Shown: positions 1 to 6,634, counted from the stretch's first letter. The stretch is 9,018 bases of DNA from Verrucomicrobiaceae bacterium (GCA_003820635.1 RPOS01000122.1:1-9018), one strand, 5' to 3'. Program-made: numbers and translations. The notes: generated from the sequence alone by a model not told the origin.

Positions 1-1
1 C

Positions 2-928
2 ATGGAAAACGTCATCATCATCGGAACCGGATGCGCCGGTTACACCGCCGCCATTTACACTGCCCGCGCCAACCTCAGCCCACTGCTGCTCACCGGCACC
101 CAGCCCGGCGGCCAGCTCACGACGACCACTGAGGTGGAAAATTTCCCGGGTCATCCAGACGGCATCATGGGACCGGAACTGATGATGCGCATGCAGCAGC
201 AGGCAGAGAAATTCGGAGCACGCATCGCCTGGGCCAATGTGGATGCGGTCGAAAAACGCGCCGATGGAAACTTTCTCCTAAAAGCGGGTGCGGAAACCTT
301 TGAGGCGAAGACCGTGATCGTGGCCACAGGTGCCGCACCGCGTCACCTTGGCTTGCCCGGCGAGAAAGGCCTCATCGGCCACGGGCTCACATCCTGCGCC
401 ACCTGTGACGGCGCTTTTTACCGTGACGTGCCGGTCTGCGTGATCGGCGGCGGGGACAGCGCCTGCGAGGAGGCGGATTTCCTGACGCGCTTCGCCAGCA
501 AGGTCTATCTGATCCACCGCCGTGACGAATTGCGGGCTTCGAAGATCATGGCCGAGCGCGCGTTGGCCAATCCGAAGATCGAGCCGGTGTGGAACTCGAC
601 CGTCGGCGAATACCTGACCGACGAGAAAGGCGAGATGCGCGCGGTGAAGTTGAAAAATCTCGTGACTGGAACCGAATCCGAGCTGGAAGTCGCCTGCGTG
701 TTCGTAGCCATCGGCCACGTGCCGAACAGTGGTTTTCTCGGTGATCTGGTGGACAAGGACAAGGACGGTTACATTCTCCAAACTCCGGGCCGCACCGCCA
801 CCAAGACCTCCGGCTTGTTCGCGGCGGGCGATGTGGCGGATCACTATTACCGCCAGGCCATCACCGCCGCCGGCCAGGGTTGTGCCGCGGCACTGGAGGC
901 CGAGCGCTACCTGAGCGGCCACGCGTGA
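2..928 (+). CDS. trxB: Thioredoxin-disulfide reductase
   Basis: Cytoplasmic FAD enzyme that uses NADPH to reduce thioredoxin. The 308-residue product matches the usual family length and looks complete, although only one base precedes its ATG, so the ribosome site cannot be seen. Visible motifs in order: FAD dinucleotide-binding loop GTGCAG (residues 8-13); [15 protein letters not shown] (36-50); redox-active CATC followed by D136 (C132, C135); NADPH-binding GGGDSA (149-154); HRR plus R178 for the NADPH 2'-phosphate (172-178); and the C-terminal FAD motif GDVAD...[10 protein letters not shown] (276-293). The most common FAD loop is GSGPAG; here Pro is replaced by Cys11, which adds a third cysteine near the flavin. 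It is convergent with the araC-type gene, and the two stop codons form the palindrome TGATCA (926-931) with no intergenic bases. Family assignment is firm. Confidence 0.97.
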   Translation: MENVIIIGTGCAGYTAAIYTARANLSPLLLTGTQPGGQLTTTTEVENFPGHPDGIMGPELMMRMQQQAEKFGARIAWANVDAVEKRADGNFLLKAGAETFEAKTVIVATGAAPRHLGLPGEKGLIGHGLTSCATCDGAFYRDVPVCVIGGGDSACEEADFLTRFASKVYLIHRRDELRASKIMAERALANPKIEPVWNSTVGEYLTDEKGEMRAVKLKNLVTGTESELEVACVFVAIGHVPNSGFLGDLVDKDKDGYILQTPGRTATKTSGLFAAGDVADHYYRQAITAAGQGCAAALEAERYLSGHA

Positions 929-1324
929 TCAGGAGGCGATCGCGCGCAGGACGTGCTCGGTTTCCTTGCGTTGGAAATCCGTCGGCCGCACGCCGTGGAA
1001 GCTTACGAAATCGCGTGAGAAGACCTTGGCGTTGGAAAATCCCAGATCGATGGCGACTTCCTTGATCGGCGAGCCATGGCGCAGCAGCTTGCGGGCCGCC
1101 ACCATGCGTTCCTGACGCAGCCATTCCTTCGGGCTGATTCCCAAGCCTTCCTCGAAAACCCGGCGCAAGTGGCGCTCCGACACGCCCACCCGGTCGCAGA
1201 GGGCGGACATCCTGAAGTCACCCTCACGGGCGATCTGACTCAGGGAAAGGGGCAGCGGTTCGCGCGCCAGAAGAACCAGAATTCTTCCGTCGCGTTGGAT
1301 GATTTCGACGTCTCGGCGTTTCAC
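929..1324 (-). CDS. Stand-alone AraC/XylS-type DNA-binding regulator
   Basis: A 131-residue transcription factor made almost entirely of the AraC/XylS DNA-binding domain. The first helix-turn-helix is at about residues 38-60 (ALCDRVGVSERHLRRVF) and the second at about 86-110 (IKEVAIDLGFSNAKVFSRDF), followed by the family's conserved GVRPTDF (111-117). Full-length AraC proteins are near 300 residues and carry an N-terminal ligand domain. Here only about 35 residues precede the domain, so the architecture resembles SoxS/MarA, whose activity is set by their amount rather than by a bound ligand. The start is a GTG at 1324-1322; an in-frame TGA at 1357-1355 rules out an N-terminal ligand domain. 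No Shine-Dalgarno sequence is visible. It diverges from the tRNA-modification fusion gene and converges on trxB. Its targets are unknown; self-regulation or control of the divergent gene is inference. Confidence 0.85.
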   Translation of the reverse strand: MKRRDVEIIQRDGRILVLLAREPLPLSLSQIAREGDFRMSALCDRVGVSERHLRRVFEEGLGISPKEWLRQERMVAARKLLRHGSPIKEVAIDLGFSNAKVFSRDFVSFHGVRPTDFQRKETEHVLRAIAS

Positions 1325-1483
1325 AATCGGGTGGGACAGCAGCGATACTGGATATCATTTTAAAAAGATTGTCAATATTTTTAAAAAATTCGCACATCCG
1401 GTGCATTTTCCCGTTCAAATGCAGGAAGCCGCCATTGCGGCGTTTCGCTTGCGCGGATTCCGCAGGCGTGCTGACTTCCGGCC
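1325..1483. promoter_or_regulatory. Divergent intergenic region with AT-rich core
   Basis: This 159-bp gap separates the leftward araC-type gene from the rightward fusion gene and must hold both promoters. Bases 1352-1392 are strikingly AT-rich in a GC-rich region and include ATTTTTAAAAAAT (1377-1389). On the minus strand TTGACA (1375-1370) matches a sigma-70 -35 box for the araC gene, but no good -10 box follows; the nearest is TATCCA at a 15-bp spacing. The 9-mer TTGACAATC containing it recurs at 5659-5651 on the same strand. The part of the leader nearest the fusion gene contains two small GC hairpins, GCCGC-CATT-GCGGC (1428-1441) and GCGG-ATT-CCGC (1453-1463). No gene is supported here. 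Confidence 0.45.
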
Positions 1484-3268
1484 GTGCCTGCCGTCACCAA
1501 CATTTCCACCTATCGCTTTGCCGCACTCACGGGTCTCAAGGAGCTGCGGGAGGGGCTGCAGGCCTCGTGCAAGGCGTGGGGCTTGAAAGGCACCATCCTG
1601 CTGAGCCCCGAGGGCATCAATCTGTTCGTGGCGGGAGCGGCGGAGTCGATCGACCGGCTGCTGGCCCGGCTGAGGTCGATTCCCGGGCTGGAGGATCTCA
1701 CGCCCAAGGTGAGCCTGAGCGAGGCGCAGCCGTTCAACCGGATGTTGGTGCGGCTGAAGAAGGAAATCATCTCCTTCGGCGTGGAGGCGGTGCGGCCGGC
1801 GGATTACACCTCGCCCAAGATCGCGCCGCGGGAACTGAAGCGCTGGCTGGACGAGGGCAAGCCGGTGACGCTGCTGGACACGCGCAATGACTACGAGGTG
1901 AAGCTCGGCACGTTCAAGGGTGCCATCGATCCCGCCATCAAGACCTTCCGCGGGTTTCCGGATGCGGTGCGCAAGCTGCCGGAGCAGCTCAAGGACCAGC
2001 CGGTGGTGATGTTCTGCACCGGCGGCATCCGCTGCGAAAAGGCCGGACCGTTCATGGAAATGGAGGGTTTCCGCCAGATCTATCAGCTCGACGGCGGCAT
2101 CCTGAAATATTTCGAGGAATGCGGCGGCGACTACTACGAAGGCGATTGTTTCGTGTTCGACCAGCGGGTGGGCGTGGACCCCGCGCTGTGCGAGAGCGAT
2201 CACGCCGTGTGCTTCGCCTGCCTGGCGCCGCTGGATGCCACGGACCAGCAGGATCCGCGCTATGTGCAGGGGAAAAGCTGCCCGCATTGTTTCAAGAGCG
2301 AGCCGGAACTGCTGGCGCAGCGCATCGCCGCGCGCGAGGAATCCATCCGCCGGGTTTGCGATCCGCTGCCGGGCTCGGTGCCGCAGGAAAACCGCCGCCC
2401 GGTGAATATCCAGGCGGCGCATGACAAATGGCGCTTGCTGGATGTCCTGATCGAATTGTTTCCGCAGATCTCCGCGGCGGAGTGGGAGGCGCGCTGCGAT
2501 GCCGGGCGCTTTGTCAGCTATGGCGGTGTGGTGCGCGGCAAGGATCACGTCGTGAGGGCGGGGGAGCGGGTGCTGCAGGTTTTTCCGCCGGAGGCCGAGC
2601 CGCCGGTGGCCACGGACATCCGGGTTCTTTACGAGGACGAGGCCCTGCTGGTGGTGCACAAGCCCGCGCCGTTGCCGATGCATGCCAGCGGCCGCTTCCA
2701 CCGCAACACGCTGCAGCATTTTCTAAACCTCGCTTGCGCGCCATTTCCGCCTCGTCCGGTGCACCGGTTGGACGCCAATACCACCGGCATCGTGCTCTTT
2801 GCCCGCACCCGCCATTTCTGCCGGCTGCTGCAACGGCAGTTCATCGAGGGCGGCGTGGACAAGCGTTATCTCGTCCGCGTGGCCGGGCATCCGGAAAACG
2901 ATGTCTTCGTCTGCGAGGCTCCCATTTCGGCGGAGCCGCAAGTGCTCGGAACCCATGCGGTGGATGAGGAGGAGGGCCGGCATTCGCGCACGGAATTCAA
3001 GGTCATCGAGCGATGCGCCGATGGCACCGCGCTGCTGGAGGCGGTGCTTCAGACCGGCCGCACCAACCAGATCCGCATTCATCTCTGGCACCTGGGGCAC
3101 CCGGTCGTCGGCGATCCGGCATATCTTCCGGGCGGATTGTTAGGTGACACACAGACTCTCGATGCCGAGGCACCGCCGCTGCAGCTTCACGCATGGAAAC
3201 TTTCCTTCCGCCATCCGCGCAACGGCGAGCCGATGTGCTTTGAGACCGCTCGGCCGGACTGGGCGTGA
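1484..3268 (+). CDS. trhO: Fusion of TrhO-type tRNA U34 hydroxylase (rhodanese) and RluA-family pseudouridine synthase
   Basis: A 594-residue two-enzyme protein. Residues 1 to about 230 align with TrhO (YceA): SPEGIN (41-46) in the N-terminal acylphosphatase-like part, then a rhodanese domain (about 110-225) with active-site [10 protein letters not shown] (C178, second Cys184) and [13 protein letters not shown] (203-215). TrhO hydroxylates U34 in tRNA anticodons to 5-hydroxyuridine. Next comes a Cys-rich stretch with C236, C243, C246, C266 and C269, possibly metal-binding. Residues 312-368 look like an S4 RNA-binding region, and 378-590 are an RluA catalytic domain with [14 protein letters not shown] (427-440, catalytic Asp430) and [10 protein letters not shown] (525-534). 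The reading frame is uninterrupted across the junction. The start must be the GTG at 1484, because an in-frame TGA lies at 1472-1474 and no other start codon intervenes; no Shine-Dalgarno is evident. Both halves keep their key residues. A target in the same anticodon loop is inference; the pseudouridine site cannot be read from sequence. Confidence 0.93.
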   Translation: MPAVTNISTYRFAALTGLKELREGLQASCKAWGLKGTILLSPEGINLFVAGAAESIDRLLARLRSIPGLEDLTPKVSLSEAQPFNRMLVRLKKEIISFGVEAVRPADYTSPKIAPRELKRWLDEGKPVTLLDTRNDYEVKLGTFKGAIDPAIKTFRGFPDAVRKLPEQLKDQPVVMFCTGGIRCEKAGPFMEMEGFRQIYQLDGGILKYFEECGGDYYEGDCFVFDQRVGVDPALCESDHAVCFACLAPLDATDQQDPRYVQGKSCPHCFKSEPELLAQRIAAREESIRRVCDPLPGSVPQENRRPVNIQAAHDKWRLLDVLIELFPQISAAEWEARCDAGRFVSYGGVVRGKDHVVRAGERVLQVFPPEAEPPVATDIRVLYEDEALLVVHKPAPLPMHASGRFHRNTLQHFLNLACAPFPPRPVHRLDANTTGIVLFARTRHFCRLLQRQFIEGGVDKRYLVRVAGHPENDVFVCEAPISAEPQVLGTHAVDEEEGRHSRTEFKVIERCADGTALLEAVLQTGRTNQIRIHLWHLGHPVVGDPAYLPGGLLGDTQTLDAEAPPLQLHAWKLSFRHPRNGEPMCFETARPDWA

Positions 3269-3278
3269 GGGCGGATTG

Positions 3279-3632
3279 TTAGATTTCATCCTCCGCTTCT
3301 TCATCGCACCCGGCGGAGCAGCAGCCGTCGGACTTGCAGAACCAGTAGATGCCGGCGGCGATGAGGCCCACCGCCACCGCGCCGCCGATCCATGCCGTGG
3401 CGGGTTGGTTGATCTGCTCGCGCAGGGCGCGGAACTGATCAGTGGAGTAGGTCCTGCCGGCGGCGAGGCGGTTTCTCGCGGTATCGGCCAGCCCGCGGGC
3501 TCCGGCGGGCAGCGTGTGCCGTGCGGTGTGGGAGAACAACTGGCGGACGTCCTGGCGCAGCAGGGAAATGTCCTCGCTCACGCGAGACAACAGGTCGGTG
3601 GCACGCGGATCATGGAATGGGGATGTGCTCAT
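3279..3632 (-). CDS. Small membrane-anchored protein with cysteine/acidic C-terminal tail, function unknown
   Basis: A 117-residue protein I do not recognise by family. The first ~75 residues are charged and probably helical (LLSRVSEDISLLRQDVRQLF, then a helix with AGARGLADTARNRLAAG). One hydrophobic segment follows at about residues 79-98 (TAWIGGAVAVGLIAAGIYWF), and then a short tail with four cysteines and a run of acids (CKSDGCCSAGCDEEAEDEI, C99, C104, C105, C109). The layout of a long helix plus a single C-terminal membrane anchor recalls the DUF883 (ElaB/YqjD) proteins that tether ribosomes to membranes, but the Cys-rich tail is unlike them, so this is only an analogy. ATG at 3632-3630 is preferred over the in-frame GTG at 3683, because the intervening DNA forms a strong inverted repeat. 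The gene converges on the fusion gene with 10 bp between stop codons. Confidence 0.75.
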   Translation of the reverse strand: MSTSPFHDPRATDLLSRVSEDISLLRQDVRQLFSHTARHTLPAGARGLADTARNRLAAGRTYSTDQFRALREQINQPATAWIGGAVAVGLIAAGIYWFCKSDGCCSAGCDEEAEDEI

Positions 3633-3667
3633 GGTTTCATTGTGGGGGTTTGACCACAATTGAAACC
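3633..3667 (-). promoter_or_regulatory. Imperfect inverted repeat abutting the start codon of the 117-aa gene
   Basis: The left arm GGTTTCATTGTGG (3633-3645) and right arm CCACAATTGAAACC (3654-3667) pair over 13 positions with one unpaired base and an 8-nt loop (3646-3653). In the minus-strand transcript the stem would end directly against the AUG at 3632. It could therefore hide the ribosome-entry region as RNA, or act as a protein-binding palindrome in DNA. There is no T-run after it, so it does not look like a Rho-independent terminator for the upstream nuclease gene. An out-of-frame ATG lies inside the stem (3640-3638); its three-codon frame closes with a TGA that overlaps the real start codon. 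Confidence 0.6.
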
Positions 3668-3700
3668 TAACCGGATCCGCCACGACCGCAAGGTGCGATG

Positions 3701-3714
3701 CGGATTAAAATCCG
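3701..3714. repeat. Perfect 6-bp-arm palindrome just after the nuclease gene
   Basis: CGGATT-AA-AATCCG is a perfect dyad lying three bases downstream of the stop codon of the EEP lipoprotein gene (TAG at 3720-3718). It might be a weak transcription terminator, but it has no T-tract and a very short loop. It could instead be a regulator site between the nuclease gene and the 117-aa gene. The surrounding gap (3633-3717, 85 bp) otherwise holds only the inverted repeat at 3633-3667. Confidence 0.3.
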
Positions 3715-3717
3715 GGC

Positions 3718-4794
3718 CTAATTGAAAATGGCGATCAGCGCGCGGTGATCGGAGGCCTTTTCCCATCCCGGCATATCGATGATGTGGGACGCTCGGAAAT
3801 CGACTTCCGGGCGCAGGGCGCGGGAGACGGTGATGAAATCGATGCGCGAGTAAATGTCGTGCAGGCCCCAATGATGGGTCCAGGAGTGACCGCGCGAATC
3901 CTTGAGCGGCAGCGCGGTGAGGTAGCCGGGATCGTTGTAGCTGCCGGTCACCGTCTTGAAAGTCTTGGTAGGCCGGGTGTCGTTGAAATCGCCGTAAACG
4001 ACCAAGCGCGCCTCCGGATCGGCCTGCAGCAAGGCATCCACATGGCGGCGCAGCAGGCGGGCTTCATGGACGCGCATTTCCTCCTGATCGGCCTCTTCGA
4101 TCGCACGCTTGGATTTGAAATGCACGCCGAGGAAGCGGTAGGGCTTGCCGCGGGCGGTGATGGTGGCGTCCAGAATGCCGCGGTTGATGGAAAAGGTGCG
4201 TCCTTGCAGTTGGAAATCCGTTTCCGCGGCCTTGGCGGTGGAGGTGATCGGAAAGCGCGACAGCAAGCCGAGGTGGCGCACGGGATCCGAGCCACCGATG
4301 TAGTGTGAGTGCGGCAGATCGAGCCCGGCGGCCTTGAGGGAGGATTGGATCTCGGCCAGATCGCCCGCCTCGCCGATTTCACAAAACCCGATCACGTCCG
4401 GCGTGTTGGCGACCAGCATGTTCACGACCGCCTGTTTTTCCTCCTCCGGCTTGGGCGTGTTCTTGAGCAACTTGTTGTCCACATAGCGGTCCATCGTCAG
4501 CCAGTTCTCCACGTTGTAGGCGATGAAGCGCAGCCCTTCCGAGGACGGCTCCGCAGTCACCTCGGTCACCGCAGGTGGCGGGGCGACGGGTGGGGCCGGT
4601 GGTGGGGCAGGCTGGGGTGCCGGCACGGCAGCGGTCTCGGCGGCGGGAGCTTCTTGCCCCGGGGTATCCCAATCCGGGGTGCCGCCCTTCTTGCCGCAGG
4701 ATGCCATGCCGAATGCCAGCACGGCGGCAGCAAGAATGCCGGCAAGTCGCAGCGAGTCTGCGCCTGAATGGCGAAACGAGACGCGCGGAAACAT
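3718..4794 (-). CDS. Secreted endonuclease/exonuclease/phosphatase-family lipoprotein
   Basis: A 358-residue exported hydrolase of the DNase I/exonuclease III-like metal-dependent fold. Residues 1-33 are a lipoprotein signal peptide (basic start, hydrophobic 18-29, then MASC with lipid-acceptor Cys33). A Pro/Ala linker follows (about 48-76), then the catalytic domain from about 86 to the end. All the expected active-site motifs are present: YNVENW (Asn94), GFCEIG (Glu139), LGVHFKSK (His225), GDFND (Asp269, Asn271), RIDFI (Asp319) and SDHR (Asp349, His350). The substrate could be nucleic acid or a phosphoester such as a phosphoinositide; the sequence alone does not decide. The lipidated N terminus plus linker places the enzyme outside the cytoplasmic membrane. 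The signal has no twin arginine, so Sec export is expected despite the adjacent tatA. Its ATG lies 5 bp after the tatA stop, so the two are almost certainly co-transcribed. Confidence 0.9.
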   Translation of the reverse strand: MFPRVSFRHSGADSLRLAGILAAAVLAFGMASCGKKGGTPDWDTPGQEAPAAETAAVPAPQPAPPPAPPVAPPPAVTEVTAEPSSEGLRFIAYNVENWLTMDRYVDNKLLKNTPKPEEEKQAVVNMLVANTPDVIGFCEIGEAGDLAEIQSSLKAAGLDLPHSHYIGGSDPVRHLGLLSRFPITSTAKAAETDFQLQGRTFSINRGILDATITARGKPYRFLGVHFKSKRAIEEADQEEMRVHEARLLRRHVDALLQADPEARLVVYGDFNDTRPTKTFKTVTGSYNDPGYLTALPLKDSRGHSWTHHWGLHDIYSRIDFITVSRALRPEVDFRASHIIDMPGWEKASDHRALIAIFN

Positions 4795-4799
4795 CAGGA

Positions 4800-5036
4800 T
4801 CAGGAATCTTTGGGCTCCTTGCCGGGGGCGTCCTTCACGCGCACGTCGGTCTCGGCGCGGGTGATTTCCTTCTCGAAATCCTCACGCGCCTTTTTGAATT
4901 CGCCCATGCTCTTGCCGATGCCGCGGGCCAGCTCGGGAAGTTTCTTCGCTCCGAAAAGCAGCAGGACGATGAGGAAAATGATGACGATTTCCTGGCCGCC
5001 CAACGACCCGATGAATGCGAGGTGCAAGTGGTTCAT
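4800..5036 (-). CDS. tatA: Sec-independent translocase protein TatA/E
   Basis: A 78-residue subunit of the twin-arginine translocase, which exports folded proteins. It has the standard plan: a short N terminus, one membrane helix (about residues 15-28, QEIVIIFLIVLLLF), the hinge FG (28-29), and an amphipathic helix (about 31-50, KKLPELARGIGKSMGEFKKA). A charged, probably disordered tail follows. The F-G hinge followed by KKLPEL is the TatA/E hallmark; TatB proteins are usually longer. No tatC or tatB gene is in the window, so it either serves a translocase encoded elsewhere or is one of several paralogues. It sits 40 bp after the PEP-CTERM gene and 5 bp before the EEP lipoprotein gene on the same strand, which suggests one transcript. 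Confidence 0.95.
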   Translation of the reverse strand: MNHLHLAFIGSLGGQEIVIIFLIVLLLFGAKKLPELARGIGKSMGEFKKAREDFEKEITRAETDVRVKDAPGKEPKDS

Positions 5037-5076
5037 GTGCGGAATCTAGGCGCACCCCATCGGGCATGCAAAGCAT

Positions 5077-5538
5077 TTAGCGGGAAAGATGGGCAGTGCG
5101 CAAAGCGGCTGCGACAGTGCGGGAATCGTGCCGATGGCGGCGGCGCAGCGCCAGTAGCAGCATGCCGACGAGTCCAAGCGTGGCCGAGGCCGCTTCCGGC
5201 ACCGCATTCCACTCGGCCGCCGGAAGTTCCTCAGCCGAAGAAGTCGTGAAATCCGGACTCGCGGGCTCCCCGGTGTCGAAAGCAACCTCCACGGATTCGG
5301 TCTTGAAATGGGCGGCGGGCAGTTCAAAGCCGCCGGTGCTGGCGTAGGCGGACTCGATCACCAGCGCTCCATCCAGCCCGTTCTCAAACACCACCTCACC
5401 GTAGCCGGGCACAAAAACCGAGTATGGCCCATGGCCGGACTCCGTGAGTTCATGGTTCGCGAAGTCCAGCGTGAACGCGCGGCTGCTTGCCGCCGCGCCA
5501 AGCAACAGCGCCACAAAAATGAGGAGGCTCCGTTTCAT
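5077..5538 (-). CDS. PEP-CTERM sorting-domain protein, function unknown
   Basis: A 153-residue exported protein. Residues 1 to about 21 are a Sec signal peptide (MKRSLLIFVALLLGAAASSRA). The mature part (about 22-110) is acidic and has no recognisable enzyme motif; repeated 'GYGEVVFENGLDGALVIES'-like segments suggest beta structure. The C terminus carries the PEP-CTERM signature: VPEAAS (113-118), a hydrophobic stretch (LGLVGMLLLAL, 121-131) and an Arg cluster (RRRHRH, 132-137). Such tails are recognised by exosortase/EpsH systems in exopolysaccharide-making bacteria. Unusually, 16 residues (DSRTVAAALRTAHLSR) follow the Arg cluster, where most members stop within a few residues. The start is the ATG at 5538, immediately ahead of the signal peptide. 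No exosortase gene is in the window. Probably the first gene of a PEP-CTERM/tatA/EEP transcript. Confidence 0.82.
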   Translation of the reverse strand: MKRSLLIFVALLLGAAASSRAFTLDFANHELTESGHGPYSVFVPGYGEVVFENGLDGALVIESAYASTGGFELPAAHFKTESVEVAFDTGEPASPDFTTSSAEELPAAEWNAVPEAASATLGLVGMLLLALRRRHRHDSRTVAAALRTAHLSR

Positions 5539-5616
5539 CGAAGGAATGGGGGGACTCGCATCCGGCGATGTGAGCGATTCCTTTTCTAAAAGACGGCTTC
5601 AGCCCGACAAGCAAAT

Positions 5617-5659
5617 TAAACTCGTTGAAAACAAACAAGTTAAGTCTATTGATTGTCAA
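5617..5659 (-). promoter_or_regulatory. Putative promoter with overlapping dyad ahead of the PEP-CTERM gene
   Basis: The 126-bp gap between the fruK stop and the PEP-CTERM gene is AT-rich. On the minus strand it begins with a perfect -35 hexamer TTGACA (5659-5654). A consensus -10 box is not visible at 16-18 bp spacing. The expected -10 position (about 5636-5631) falls inside an imperfect dyad, AACTCGTTG-AAAA-CAAACAAGTT (5619-5641), which could be an operator. The 9-mer TTGACAATC at 5659-5651 also occurs at 1375-1367 in the araC upstream region, in the same orientation. No other feature is seen between 5539 and 5616. Confidence 0.4.
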
Positions 5660-5664
5660 CTTTC

Positions 5665-6618
5665 TCAAAGCGGCTGCACGGCGACTTGGGCCATGCGCAT
5701 TTCCACAACCGGCAGCGGTGGCAGCTTGCGGCGGACGTCTTCCAGCGCGCACCAGGCGAAGACGCTGGCAAGTTGCGCGCGCCCGGTGATCGGCAGCCCC
5801 GTGTGCAAGCCGGCCAGATAACCGGCGAGCATGGAATCTCCCGCGCCGACGGTGCTGACGACTTTCACCGGCGGTGGTCCGGCCATGCAAGAACCCTCGG
5901 GGCTTGCGAAAATCGCGCCCTCGGACCCGAGGGAAAGGATGACATGGGGCACTTTTTCACGCTGCAAGCGGGTTGCGGCGGCCACTCGCGCGGCGGTGTC
6001 CGGCAGTTCGCGGCCTTGGATTTCCGCAAGTTCGTGATGGTTCGGTTTGATCAGGTCCACGCCGCAGTCGATAGCGGCCTGCAAGGCCGGGCCGCTGGTG
6101 TCCACGGCGATCCGCGCGCCGCTTTGTTTGATGAGCCGCAGCAGGCTTGCGAAGTCGTTGGTGGAAATGCCGTCCGGCAGGCTGCCCGCCACCACAATCC
6201 AGCGGCCGGGCGCGGCGTGCAGCCGGAGTTTTTCCAGCAGCTTTTCAAAATCGTCGCCGCCGGGGCGGGCACCGGGGAAATTGATGTCGGTGGTCTCGCG
6301 GGTGGCCTCGGAGAGGATCTTGATGCCGGTGCGGGTTTCGCCGGCGATGCGGACGCATTCATCGCGGATGCCGGATTCGCGGAAAAGCTCCTCGAACAGG
6401 CGCGGATTCTCCCGGCCGAGAAACCCGGTGGCGGTGCTCGGGATGCCGTAGCCGGCCAGCATGGCGGAAACGTTCACGCCCTTGCCACCGGGCTGGCGGT
6501 GATGGCCGCGGGCACGGTTCACGGTGCCGGGCGTGAGACGGTCGAGAAAGACGGTCTCGTCGATCGCCGGATTGAGCGTGAGCGTGACGATGTCGAACGC
6601 GGGCGGCGGGTTTGCCAT
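5665..6618 (-). CDS. fruK: 1-phosphofructokinase (PfkB family)
   Basis: A 317-residue cytoplasmic sugar kinase that phosphorylates fructose 1-phosphate with ATP to fructose 1,6-bisphosphate. Diagnostic segments are TLTLNPAIDETVFLDRLTPG (12-31), the substrate loop PGGKGVNVS (43-51), RTGIKILSE (96-104), DINFPG (111-116), VAGSLPDG (143-150), KPNHHEL (191-197), SLGSEGA (229-235) and the anion-hole/catalytic motif STVGAGDSMLAG (255-266, catalytic base Asp261). Length and the ending VAVQPL resemble E. coli FruK (312 residues, ending VDLQPFN). Close PfkB relatives such as tagatose-6-phosphate kinase cannot be wholly excluded. No fructose PTS gene is nearby, which is unusual for fruK. The ATG at 6618 lies 16 bp after the thrC stop, so both are probably on one transcript despite their unrelated roles. 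Confidence 0.88.
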   Translation of the reverse strand: MANPPPAFDIVTLTLNPAIDETVFLDRLTPGTVNRARGHHRQPGGKGVNVSAMLAGYGIPSTATGFLGRENPRLFEELFRESGIRDECVRIAGETRTGIKILSEATRETTDINFPGARPGGDDFEKLLEKLRLHAAPGRWIVVAGSLPDGISTNDFASLLRLIKQSGARIAVDTSGPALQAAIDCGVDLIKPNHHELAEIQGRELPDTAARVAAATRLQREKVPHVILSLGSEGAIFASPEGSCMAGPPPVKVVSTVGAGDSMLAGYLAGLHTGLPITGRAQLASVFAWCALEDVRRKLPPLPVVEMRMAQVAVQPL

Positions 6619-6634
6619 GGGCTGCCGGGTTGAT

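Noticed and set aside
1419..1586. Possible leader peptide starting ATG at 1419 ahead of the fusion gene
   Set aside because: It runs out of frame into the TrhO coding region, its product is Arg/Pro-rich with no regulatory-codon run, and nothing supports attenuation.
1415..2719. Minus-strand open frame (434 codons) opposite the TrhO part of the fusion gene
   Set aside because: The sense frame carries the TrhO, rhodanese and linker motifs throughout; the antisense product shows no recognisable domain.
3130..3282. 14-bp direct repeat GGGCGGATTGTTAG at 3130-3143 and 3269-3282
   Set aside because: One copy is inside the pseudouridine synthase coding region and the other spans the gene end. A single 14-mer match in 9 kb is not rare enough to claim a repeat element or attachment site.
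3633..3683. GTG start at 3683 for the 117-aa protein
   Set aside because: The extra 17 codons are entirely made of the inverted repeat and its flank, and the ATG at 3632 directly follows it.
5653..6633. Plus-strand open frame (326 codons) opposite fruK
   Set aside because: Shadow of fruK, whose motifs cover the whole length on the other strand.
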